NCBI GenBank assembly: GCA_947490345.1
Contig: CANLGL010000002.1
Location: 128,598-192,597 of the forward strand
Length of the DNA stretch: 64,000 nt
Direction: 5' to 3'
Source of the DNA: Deltaproteobacteria bacterium
Lineage (GTDB): Bacteria; Myxococcota_A; UBA796; SXON01
The translations under genes and the position numbers were made by a program. A model generated the notes under the pieces. That model made no database searches. It saw only the letters and a list, made by a program, of their open reading frames with translations, and was not told where the DNA came from. This document shows, piece by piece, positions 9,001 to 15,738 of the stretch. The stretch's first letter is position 1. The number at the start of each line of letters is the position of its first letter.

Positions 9001-9123
9001 ATTGCCGTGGGTCCCAACGGGGACATCTGGTACGCGTCGGGAGGCTCGGACCTCAACAACATCGAGCCGCCCTCGGACCCCTTCGGCCGCACCGCGATGG
9101 TCGGCTGGATGGAGATGTACTGA
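6028..9123 (+). CDS. pilY1: PilY1-like pilus tip adhesin with von Willebrand A domain
   Basis: A secreted tip adhesin and assembly factor of type IV pili, 1031 residues. ATG 6028 is preceded by AGGTGA five bases upstream and opens a clear signal peptide ending SAYA^GG. A VWA domain follows, with the metal-site variant DRSST at 46-50. Around residue 447 is an EF-hand or dockerin-like loop DVDGSGTVDYLD, and further Ca-type loops occur near the C-terminus (DTNGDGEADSSDDD). From about 475 to the end is the PilC/PilY1 beta-propeller, recognised by VLLAANDGMLHAFAL and RTLALDITDTESPEFLWE. It is the last gene of the operon; the stop lies at a small hairpin shared with the convergent M23 gene. Confidence 0.92.
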   Translation: MKSHLLSLSAVMLWLPMSAYAGGANPVSEALSSSQAVPPTVIFVIDRSSTMGSACYSGSATTCLEDAVEVVKQISRHYQELKFGVVATADTASDSAFFEVAPAGSSYDQVATGLATLAVASGTTRNLAETVDSLSTDYLSQATAEDWADDDGDGFDGDWAETPFSYYCSNVHVIVLTGGLPVDDEDPSLAAGSAAPIADVMCDSAGYVATDVLDKSCRYDNVVSHVYSLDHGSALSDTQRVVVSTVAMGLDTSTTDGSIADALFQSAADNTDGDGMYALTEPTDTRDEAISGAVGVLSDLMSGLYARSSPVMATDGSYMLYTYYELTGDVPLAEGHVLAYEIDTDPESTTYGNVMYYSGAPYDDYLGALWDGGWLLYSRIANSGEANNDDQDGFMERDIYFYDSTFATYMTGDAAERRLSFDNQFVDVIQSNSSLLTSVLDSSNSAHDVDGSGTVDYLDVQGLVDFTRGVSDAQFRYLDIERGAWKLQDSPYSAPVVVTARSNTYSNSTSYRTFLDLLESEASQDIVLLAANDGMLHAFALVDDENTPTDDEAGEELWAWIPDTLIMRSRGNDWGNGLIDPVLYGRSYLFDGTPVVEDVWIDADGDRVKDCGATLEDCEWRRVVVVQQSFGGSRTLALDITDTESPEFLWEQTNTTDSSAMGYTTSRPSIVNVYDRSDPAAPTDRWVALWGGGRAVDYSTSTTNYYQSVEGNLYMWAIGDSEFSSSTPVFSAEGENIGADHPDYAANSSALDLDSDGKLEYTYISAPPAVVDTNSDGDADVAYFPVTIGYDPDVGVTPSLSPGQSYIYKVLIDESDPDNFTWCEFYDPVDGAEPVTDDTASSGGGAVAYGSRPEVYYAITTSWMTGGNLGVYWGSGSPFQDNTDSTAGVFFFMMDSDPDSCSTAKALTCGSESGGFYQLAAGERLTTDPQVYAGIVFFSTYTPNSDVCTEGNGRLYGLNYEDCGPGLDTNGDGEADSSDDDYIEEAGFVSNIAVGPNGDIWYASGGSDLNNIEPPSDPFGRTAMVGWMEMY

Positions 9124-9137
9124 GCCCTGCGGGGGCT
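9123..9137. terminator. Small hairpin at the convergent ends of pilY1 and the M23 gene
   Basis: AGCCC (9123-9127) and GGGCT (9133-9137) form a perfect 5-bp stem with loop TGCGG, overlapping the stop codons of both convergent genes. There is no U-tract, so it is at best a weak bidirectional terminator or RNA end-protecting structure. Confidence 0.3.
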
Positions 9138-10065
9138 ACTCCGGCGCGGTCGGCAGGTAGGGGAGCGGGTCGACCCGCTCGCCATCAAGGAAGAGTTCGT
9201 AGTGCAGGTGGGCGCCGGTGGACATTCCGGAGCTCCCCACCAGGGCCACGGTCTCGCCGGCCAGGACCTCGTCGCCCACCGAGACCAGGAGCTCCGAGGC
9301 GTGGCAATAGCGCGTCACCACCTCCTGGCCGTGGTCGACCTCGATCATCCGGCCGTGGCCCGAGTGCCACCCGGAGAAGGTGATCACGCCTGCACCGGTG
9401 GTGAGGATGGGGGTCCCGTAGTCGGCGCCGATGTCGAGCCCCCCGTGGAACTTCCAGCGCCGACGGCCGAACGGGTCCCGCCGCCAGCCGAAGCTGCTGC
9501 TGACATAGCCTTCGACGGGCCAGAGCTGCGGCATCGCCTCGTTGGCCTGTTGTAAGCGGGCGAGGTTCTCGTCCAGGGCGTCGAGATCGATGGCGAGGAG
9601 CTCCTGGGTGAGCAATCCGACGTCGGGTGGGGCATCGGCGGCGGGGGCGCCGCCGACGACGCCTTGGATCCAAGCGTCCCGCTCGGCCATCGACTCCGCG
9701 TCGAGCGGGCCGAAGCCGGGCAACGCACCCTTGGCCGCGAGCGATCGCAGCTGGTCGTCGTAGGCCCGCACCCGCTGGATGAGCGGATCGAGCTCCGCGA
9801 GCTGGGCGCGGGTGTCGGCGACCTCGGCCCGGAGCGCTGCGTTTTCGGCGAGGACGTCGTCGTGCACCAAAACCCGGGGAAGCGTCATCAATTGGAGCAC
9901 GGCGGCGAGACAAAGCAGACCGAGCAGGGTTCCTGCCCCGATGGCGGCGCTGCTGACGCGCCGCCGCGTCCATGTCCGCTCGAGGACAGCACCACGCCCG
10001 TCCTCGGGGACCAGTAGAAACGTGTAGCGAGGCTCGGCGGGGTCTCCGTCGGGCCGCTTGCTCAT
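9136..10065 (-). CDS. Membrane-anchored M23 (LytM-type) metallopeptidase
   Basis: A predicted cell-wall endopeptidase or divisome/envelope factor. A cytoplasmic basic start is followed by one membrane helix near residues 37-57, a coiled coil rich in Leu, Ala and Glu (AENAALRAEVADTRAQLAEL), and the C-terminal M23 fold: SSSFGWRRDPFGRRRWKFHGG, with the zinc ligands His and Asp in FHGGLDIGAD and His286/His288 in HLHYE. All zinc ligands appear present, so it is likely active. Its ATG shares one base with the stop of the PP2C gene, making it the last gene of a long minus-strand run. The peptide bond cut is unknown. Confidence 0.9.
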   Translation of the reverse strand: MSKRPDGDPAEPRYTFLLVPEDGRGAVLERTWTRRRVSSAAIGAGTLLGLLCLAAVLQLMTLPRVLVHDDVLAENAALRAEVADTRAQLAELDPLIQRVRAYDDQLRSLAAKGALPGFGPLDAESMAERDAWIQGVVGGAPAADAPPDVGLLTQELLAIDLDALDENLARLQQANEAMPQLWPVEGYVSSSFGWRRDPFGRRRWKFHGGLDIGADYGTPILTTGAGVITFSGWHSGHGRMIEVDHGQEVVTRYCHASELLVSVGDEVLAGETVALVGSSGMSTGAHLHYELFLDGERVDPLPYLPTAPE

Positions 10066-10826
10066 CAGTCGACCTCGTCCACTCGGACGATGACCGTGGT
10101 GATGTTGTCGTCGCCACCGCGCTCACAGGCGAGTTGTACGAGGTGCCGGCAGGCCTCTTGTGGAGAGCCGGCGCGCGCCGCCTCCCCGATGTCGGCGGGC
10201 TCGACGAGGTTGGAGAGGCCGTCGCTACAAAGGAGAAACTTGTCTCCGCGGCGAAGGGCGCGAACCTGGATGTCGACCTCGACGTCCTCGAGGTAGCCGA
10301 GCGACCGGGTGATCACGTTCTTGAGCTTGTGGGTCTTGGCCTGGTCCGGGGTGAGCAGTCCGGCACGGATGCGCTCGTTCACCAGGGAGTGGTCCTCAGT
10401 GAGCTGTTCAATCCGGCCCTCACGCACCAGGTAGGCGCGGCTGTCCCCGACATGCGCCAAAAACGCATTGTTTCGGTCGAGCAGCAGCACCAGACACGTG
10501 GTACCCATGCCGTGATAATCCGGCTCTGCGAGCGCTTTTTCGAAGATGCGCTTGCCGGCGAGGCGCACTGCGTAGCGCACGCGCTCGCGAGCAAACTCGA
10601 CGTCGCCATCCGCCCGCGCGGCCTCCAGTTCCGGCGTTGCCGCGGGACCGCTCAACACCTCTTCGACCGTATTGACGGCGATGGCGCTGGCGAACTCCCC
10701 GCCGGCATGCCCGCCCATTCCGTCGCAGACCACGTAGAGCCACAGTTCGTCGTTAATCAGGTAGTTGTCTTCGTTATTCGTTCGCTTTACGCCGACGTCA
10801 GTGATGCCACAGGAGGTGATGCGCAT
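10065..10826 (-). CDS. PP2C-family serine/threonine phosphatase (PPM, Stp1-like)
   Basis: A 253-residue soluble phosphatase with the metal-dependent PP2C motifs: GVKRTNNEDNYL, VVCDGMGGHAGGE, HVGDSRAYLVREG, LTEDHSLVNE and a final DDNITTVIVRV. Length and motif order match the short bacterial Stp/PrpC enzymes that reverse Hanks-type kinase signalling. ATG 10826 is preceded by AGGAG seven bases upstream, and MRITSCGITDVG is a normal N-terminus for the family. No kinase partner gene lies in the window. It is separated by 64 bases from rsmA upstream and coupled to the M23 gene downstream. Confidence 0.95.
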   Translation of the reverse strand: MRITSCGITDVGVKRTNNEDNYLINDELWLYVVCDGMGGHAGGEFASAIAVNTVEEVLSGPAATPELEAARADGDVEFARERVRYAVRLAGKRIFEKALAEPDYHGMGTTCLVLLLDRNNAFLAHVGDSRAYLVREGRIEQLTEDHSLVNERIRAGLLTPDQAKTHKLKNVITRSLGYLEDVEVDIQVRALRRGDKFLLCSDGLSNLVEPADIGEAARAGSPQEACRHLVQLACERGGDDNITTVIVRVDEVD

Positions 10827-10890
10827 GGATTCTCCTGCCGAGTAGCGCGGCGACGCCGGTTTTGCCAAAAGCGAGCGGTCGTGAAGTGTT

Positions 10891-11688
10891 TCAGTTTTCC
10901 ACGGCCGCTGCCGCGAGGCGCCGCCAGCCGGATAGATCGATCTGCTCCGCGCGGGCACCAGGATCCACGTCCGCGGCGGTGCACCACGCAATGGCACGCT
11001 CCCGACCAACCTGATTGCCGAAGGCGTTGGTGAGAGTCTTGCGCCGCGCCGAGAAGCCAAGCCGGACGATGCGATCGAAGGCCTCGAGCGCCACCCCTCC
11101 GTAGTCGGGACTCGCGTGGGGCGAAAAACCTACCACCGCGCTGTGCACTTTGGGTGCCGGGTGGAAGGCCTCCGGGGGTAGCGTCAACAGCCGGTCGACG
11201 GCTGCACGCGCCTGGATCTGCACCGAAAGCGCCCCGTAGGTCCGGGAGCCGGAGTCGGCCTCGATGCGGTCCGCAACTTCACGTTGGAACATCAACGCCA
11301 TCGGTACCCGAAGCGTCAACAGCCGCATGCAGATTGGCGTTGCGACGTTGTAGGGGAGGTTCGCCACGACGCGGTCCACGGCAGGAAGGGGAACGTGGAG
11401 CGCGTCGCCTTCGATGAGCTGCACCGACGGCGCCACCTCGGGGAGCGCGGCAGCAAGGTCACGATCGAGCTCGATGGCCACCACCTGCGCGCCCGCGCGG
11501 GTCAGCGCCGCCGTGAGTACGCCGAGTCCGGGGCCGATCTCAAGGACACGGTCTCCTGGCCGAACGCCCGCGCGCGCGACGATTGCCTCTGCGAGTCCGT
11601 CGGCCACGAGGAAGTTCTGGCCAAACCGGCGGCGGGCGCGGCCCTCGAGCTCCCGGAGGCGCTGCGCCGGGTGAAGGGTGAAGCTCAC
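10891..11688 (-). CDS. rsmA: 16S rRNA (adenine1518-N6/adenine1519-N6)-dimethyltransferase RsmA (KsgA)
   Basis: Dimethylates two adjacent adenines in the 3' terminal hairpin of 16S rRNA using SAM. The 265-residue length fits the family. Visible motifs are the N-terminal RRRFGQNFL (about 20-27), the SAM motif LEIGPGLGVLT (49-59), acidic AIELD (71-75), and the catalytic NLPYN at 110-114; the C-terminal domain has FHPAPKVHSAVV and FSARRKTLTNAF. GTG 11688 overlaps the tsaD stop (GTGA). tsaD next to rsmA is a housekeeping pair. Confidence 0.96.
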   Translation of the reverse strand: MSFTLHPAQRLRELEGRARRRFGQNFLVADGLAEAIVARAGVRPGDRVLEIGPGLGVLTAALTRAGAQVVAIELDRDLAAALPEVAPSVQLIEGDALHVPLPAVDRVVANLPYNVATPICMRLLTLRVPMALMFQREVADRIEADSGSRTYGALSVQIQARAAVDRLLTLPPEAFHPAPKVHSAVVGFSPHASPDYGGVALEAFDRIVRLGFSARRKTLTNAFGNQVGRERAIAWCTAADVDPGARAEQIDLSGWRRLAAAAVEN

Positions 11689-12680
11689 GCGCTCACCTCC
11701 CACCGCGCGCGCGCGCTCGTGCCCAGAGGCGAGGCGACACGCCCCGCGGCCAGATGTAGGGCGGCCACGTTGGCGATCATCGCGGCATTGTCGGTGCAAC
11801 GGGCCTTCGGCGGCAGGAAGACGTGCAGCCCCGTGGCGACCATCGCGTCACGGATGTGACCGTTGGCTGCCGCGCCCCCGCCGAGCGCCACCCGGCGAAT
11901 GCCGGTGAGCGCCACGCCCTGAAGGACGCGATCGACCAGATAGCGGGCGACGGTATCTTGGAAGGACGCCGCCACGTCCTCGGTCCGGGAGTCGGGATGG
12001 CGCTCCAACCGCGTGCGGACCGCGGTCTTGAGCCCCGAGAAGCTCAGGTCCATGGGGCTGGCAGCGGGTCGCGGCATCGGGAAGTTGATGGCACGGGGAT
12101 TGCCGGTGCGTGCGGATTGCTCCACGCGGGGTCCGCCGGGGTAGCCGAGGCCGAGCATTCGGGCCACCTTGTCGAAGGCCTCGCCGACAGCGTCGTCAGT
12201 GGTCTCACAGAGCACACGGTAGTCGCCGACGCCGCGGGCCTCGTAGAGGGTGGTGTGACCTCCCGAGATGACCAGCGACAGAAAGGGGAAGGCGGGAGCC
12301 GGATCGTCGAGCAGGGCGCTGAGCAGGTGCCCTTCGAGGTGGTTCACCGCGACGAAGGGCACCCCCCACCCCAACGCCGCGGCCTTGGCGAAGGAGAGCC
12401 CGACCAAGACGGCACCGATGAGGCCAGGACCGGCCGTCGCGGCGACGGCGTCAGGGCGATCGATGCCCGCAGTCGCGAGCGCGGCGCGCGCGGTGGGCAC
12501 AACCTGTTCGATGTGGGCGCGGGAGGCGATCTCGGGCACCACGCCGCCGTAGCGGGCGTGCAGTGTCTGGGAGTGGATGACGTCCGCTAGCACGACGGCG
12601 CGGCCCTCGCCGGGGTGCTTGATGGAGACCACAGCGCACGCCGTCTCGTCGCAACTGGTTTCGATAGCCAGCACGTTCAT
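11685..12680 (-). CDS. tsaD: tRNA N6-adenosine threonylcarbamoyltransferase TsaD
   Basis: Catalytic subunit for t6A formation at position 37 of ANN-decoding tRNAs, working with TsaB and TsaE on threonylcarbamoyl-AMP. It starts MNVLAIETSCDETACAVV. The metal ligands are His114 and His118 in HLEGH, with SGGHTTLY and DLSFSGLKTAV further on. Near the C-terminus the usual CTDNGAMIA reads CTDNAAMIA, a conservative change. Length 331 is normal. ATG 12680 shares one base with the stop of the cytochrome gene before it. Confidence 0.97.
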   Translation of the reverse strand: MNVLAIETSCDETACAVVSIKHPGEGRAVVLADVIHSQTLHARYGGVVPEIASRAHIEQVVPTARAALATAGIDRPDAVAATAGPGLIGAVLVGLSFAKAAALGWGVPFVAVNHLEGHLLSALLDDPAPAFPFLSLVISGGHTTLYEARGVGDYRVLCETTDDAVGEAFDKVARMLGLGYPGGPRVEQSARTGNPRAINFPMPRPAASPMDLSFSGLKTAVRTRLERHPDSRTEDVAASFQDTVARYLVDRVLQGVALTGIRRVALGGGAAANGHIRDAMVATGLHVFLPPKARCTDNAAMIANVAALHLAAGRVASPLGTSARARWEVSA

Positions 12681-14197
12681 CAGTGTGCCACCTTCGGCCG
12701 GTAGGTGAGCTCGTCGAATCGCCCGCCGTCCTGTCGCGAGTCGTGGCATTGCACGCACTGGCTGGTGGGCGGCTCACGCACGAGGTGGGCGGTGGTCGGT
12801 GCGGCGATGTGTGCCTTGCCCGCGCCGTGACAGCTCTCGCAGCCGACGTTCTCCAGTCCATGGAGCTGGCGCGGGTCCGTCGGGCCGGTGCCGTCGAATG
12901 CGCCGGTGATGTGGCAGGAGTAGCAGTCCTGGTCGAATTGGCGGTCGTCGGCCACGATGGACGCGTAGGCGCGCGCATGGCTGGTGTGTGACCACTGCGC
13001 GGCTTGGGCAGCATGGCACGTCGTGCAAGCGGCCGAGCCGACCCAGGAGCCGATTCCCGCCGCGGCTCCAGCGGGGGTGGCCTCGGCCGGCGCGGACTGG
13101 GAGCCGGTGAGTGTCGCCTTGACCGCCGCCACCAGGGCAAAGGTGGGCGCGTGCTCGCCGACGTCGTCGCCCAGGCCACGCAGAGTGTTGTTCAGCACGT
13201 TGGTGGGCCCGGCGGTCGCGGTCGCGAGATCAAGTGCGGTCCGGGCGGTCGCCTGCTTCTTTGTCCAGAACTCCTCCTGGCGTGTCAGCCGGGAGAGCTC
13301 CCGGGCGTCGGTCGCCTTGGCCTTTCTGGTCGCCAGTTCGGTCAGGCGGGTGGTCGCGGTGTCGACATCGGTGGCGCGGGCGGCGGACGCACCGGCGTCC
13401 CGCCAAGCCCGGGCGCCGGGCGTCACCTCAACGGTGGCGACGCCGAGCAATTTGCCGCGGGCGCCTGAGCTGAGGACGAGCGCGCCCGTCGCCAGCGCTT
13501 CCGGGGTGGAAAGCGTCTCGGTGGAATCAGCGCGAAGAAAGAAGTCGACGCCTGGCGCGCGCACGGCGATGTCCGATTCGGCGGTGCGGCCTAGGTCGGC
13601 GAGCACGATGACCACGGTGTCACTCACCGGGATGCCCTCAAGTGCCTGGCCCGCATCCATGACGGAGCAGCCGGGGAGCTTGAGCTCGGGGTGGGCGATG
13701 CCGTACACCTCCACTCGCGCGCCCGCCTTGTCGAAGCTCCGTACGGCGGGCCACGGGAGGGGTGTGGAGCAGGTCACGTTGCTCAGAACGTAGGGCAGCT
13801 CCCAGGCGGTCGCGACCTCCGCGACGAAGGGCAGCCCGAAGGCGAAGTCGCCACGCGCGGGCAGCATCGCGTCAATTCCGCCAAGGTGGGTGGCCTCAGC
13901 GATGAGCCGTGCCTTGGCCTCGCGCTCGGCGCGCTCCCCGCTGGGCAGGACGGCGGAGCGACGAAACAGATTGCCCGCGTCGACGACGAGCAGGTCGCCG
14001 CCCCGCGCCAGCGTGCTCAGAACCGAGTTTCTCCGGGACAGACCGCCCTGGGGATGTCGTGGTCACCCACAAGGTTCGATTTCGCCATCCACCGCCCCTT
14101 GGTAGGCGAGGGTGAATGCGAGCGACGTTGACGGCGTCGCGGCCGGCTGCGTGTCGGTGCCGCAGCCCAAGAGCGCGACCAGGCCGAGGGGGATCAC
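12680..14197 (-). CDS. Tetrahaem cytochrome lipoprotein with 5'-nucleotidase-like domain; predicted selenoprotein (Sec at codon 45, TGA)
   Basis: Reading from GTG 14197, which overlaps the upstream stop by 4 bases (GTGA), gives a lipoprotein signal with LLGC (C12), then GAVDGEIEPCG, an in-frame TGA (14065-14063), and PRHPQGGLSRRNSVL continuing for 460 open codons. From memory, the family has EPCGC followed by x-GGxxRR, so TGA replaces a cysteine. The middle (about 75-310) resembles a UshA-type metallophosphatase fold with degenerate metal motifs (LLVVDAGNLF, ARGDFAFGLP). The C-terminus has four CxxCH haem sites: 391-395, 425-429, 453-457 and 481-485. A SECIS-like hairpin follows the TGA. Redox or electron transfer at the cell envelope is likely. 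Alternatives: a point nonsense mutation (TGC to TGA), or translation from ATG 13867, which would lose the lipidation signal. The selenium machinery is not in this window. Confidence 0.8.
14033..14065 (-). promoter_or_regulatory. Predicted bacterial SECIS element after UGA codon 45
   Basis: In the RNA, UGA is at 14065-14063. GGG (+15 to +17) pairs with CCC (+26 to +28), extended by C13-G29 and C12-G30 around a bulged A14, and probably capped by C18-G24. The apical loop is GGUCU at +19 to +23 (14044-14040). As I recall the E. coli fdhF element, its GGUCU loop lies at the same distance (18 bases) from UGA. Folding was done by eye, not by software. Confidence 0.65.
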
Positions 14198-15735
14198 TTC
14201 TTCCCCTCGCTCTTTCGTTTCAGAATGCGCTCCTGGCGCTCCGTTTCCCGGACTCGGCGCTCCTCGGCGGCGATGCGTTCTTTCCGCTCTTCTTCGGCCG
14301 CCTCGCCCCGGGCGTGACGACCATGCTCCCGGTGGAGGTCCTTCAGGACGTCGACCAATCCGTCATCGACGATGTAGATCTCTGGGAACGCGGCGTTGCG
14401 GGCGTAGAGCCGGCTGCGCTCGTGACCCTCCTGGTCGGTGGTGGGACTGGCGGCCTTGCCGAGGAGGACCGTCGAGGTGCGTCCAGTGTCATCGACCATG
14501 TCCACGCGGGCGATCGGCTTGTCGAAGCCGTACGAGGCGTCGGTGCCGGTGACGCCCACGAACTCGTCGCTCTCGATGTCGGCCGCCCGACCCGCGACCC
14601 GCCGCGGCGTGCTACCGGGAACCAGGACGCCGTCCTCCCACTGCCACTCCGACGCGGCCTGGCGCACGACCACGGTCCCCGCGAGGTCCTGGTCGTCGGA
14701 GTCTGCCGGCGCGAAGGTGCTGGTAAGCGATACGATCTTGTTCTGGTCCATGCGCCCGAACTGCTTGAGGCGCAGCTCTTCGGGGTCCCGAAGGTAGTCG
14801 TCCAAGAAGACGTCGCGCACCTGGTAGACGAAGGGCTCTCCCTCCAGCATGGCGTATGCGAGGGGGTATTCACCATCGACTTCCCCCGAGGGGTTGCCGA
14901 GCACCAGGGTGAGTGGGGCCTTCCCGCCGGCGAACTGGATGCTGATGCGCGCGCGGGGCTCCGCGAGCCCGTACTCCCCGAGTGCGGCGGCGGACTCGAC
15001 GAAGCGAATCGCCTTCATCGCACTGATCCGGCCGAGGAGGCCGCGAACTTCCATGTCTGCAGCGGCGATCTGGATAGGTTCGACCAGGTCCCAAGCCCGA
15101 TCCCCCTCGGCGGAACGCTGTACCCGCAGGCGCTTCCCCTCCGGGAGCGTCGCGTCGATACCGTCGACATCCTTGGAGTCGAATGAGGCAAAACGCCGTT
15201 CGCGGAACTCGTTGAGTTCCAGCGAGTAGTAGTCGACCGCCGACTTCTTCACGGTGTAGACGACATCGTCTCCGGTGCGGCGAAGGTAGAAGCTGACGCC
15301 GGATGGGTTGGGATCGCCAGCGTCGAACTCCTGGGTCGAGCCGTCCCGCATCGTGAGCTTGATGTGGATTGCGCTGGGACCGAGTCCGTAAAGCGCGCCC
15401 TCCTCGCTTTCTCCCGCGACCGTTGCCCGGGAGACCAGATCGTGGAGCTGATGCTTCACCCGGTTGACCATCTGCCGGCTGGCACGCATCTCGGTGCCTT
15501 CAATCCACCACGACCCGTCCGCATGCTCGGTGAGCGTGATGGGACCGTCGCTGCGGGTGACCTCGACCGCCACGAGATCGGCCTTCTCGAAGACGAAGAG
15601 GGGCACGCCCTCAACCTTGGCCATCGCGGCCTTGCGCTCCTTGGGCGTGAGCTCTGTCGGGCGGGCGAGGGTGTAGCCGCCGATCAGGGCAAGCAGAACT
15701 GCCAGCGCCAGGATCGTGCCTTTGAACTGCTTCAT
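14194..15735 (-). CDS. DUF4340 domain protein associated with Gld-type ABC system
   Basis: A 513-residue envelope protein with one N-terminal hydrophobic segment (GTILALAVLLALIGGYTLA) and a large extracytoplasmic region, ending in a charged tail (ERRVRETERQERILKRKSEG). Repeated beta-rich segments such as VPLFVFEKADLVAVEVTRSD and SWWIEGTEMRASRQMV are typical of DUF4340. The family habitually follows GldG-like proteins, as here: three bases separate it from that gene. It probably forms a periplasmic part of the ABC complex. The biochemical role is unknown. Confidence 0.85.
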   Translation of the reverse strand: MKQFKGTILALAVLLALIGGYTLARPTELTPKERKAAMAKVEGVPLFVFEKADLVAVEVTRSDGPITLTEHADGSWWIEGTEMRASRQMVNRVKHQLHDLVSRATVAGESEEGALYGLGPSAIHIKLTMRDGSTQEFDAGDPNPSGVSFYLRRTGDDVVYTVKKSAVDYYSLELNEFRERRFASFDSKDVDGIDATLPEGKRLRVQRSAEGDRAWDLVEPIQIAAADMEVRGLLGRISAMKAIRFVESAAALGEYGLAEPRARISIQFAGGKAPLTLVLGNPSGEVDGEYPLAYAMLEGEPFVYQVRDVFLDDYLRDPEELRLKQFGRMDQNKIVSLTSTFAPADSDDQDLAGTVVVRQAASEWQWEDGVLVPGSTPRRVAGRAADIESDEFVGVTGTDASYGFDKPIARVDMVDDTGRTSTVLLGKAASPTTDQEGHERSRLYARNAAFPEIYIVDDGLVDVLKDLHREHGRHARGEAAEEERKERIAAEERRVRETERQERILKRKSEGKK

Positions 15736-15738
15736 TAC

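Noticed and set aside
12680-13867. Cytochrome gene as a complete ORF starting at ATG 13867
   Set aside because: This loses the lipoprotein signal and the EPCG motif and leaves about 330 coding-like bases unexplained, so the longer reading with Sec is preferred.
14040-14100. Frameshift instead of selenocysteine in the cytochrome gene
   Set aside because: The same frame codes family-like sequence both before and after TGA; no shift is needed.
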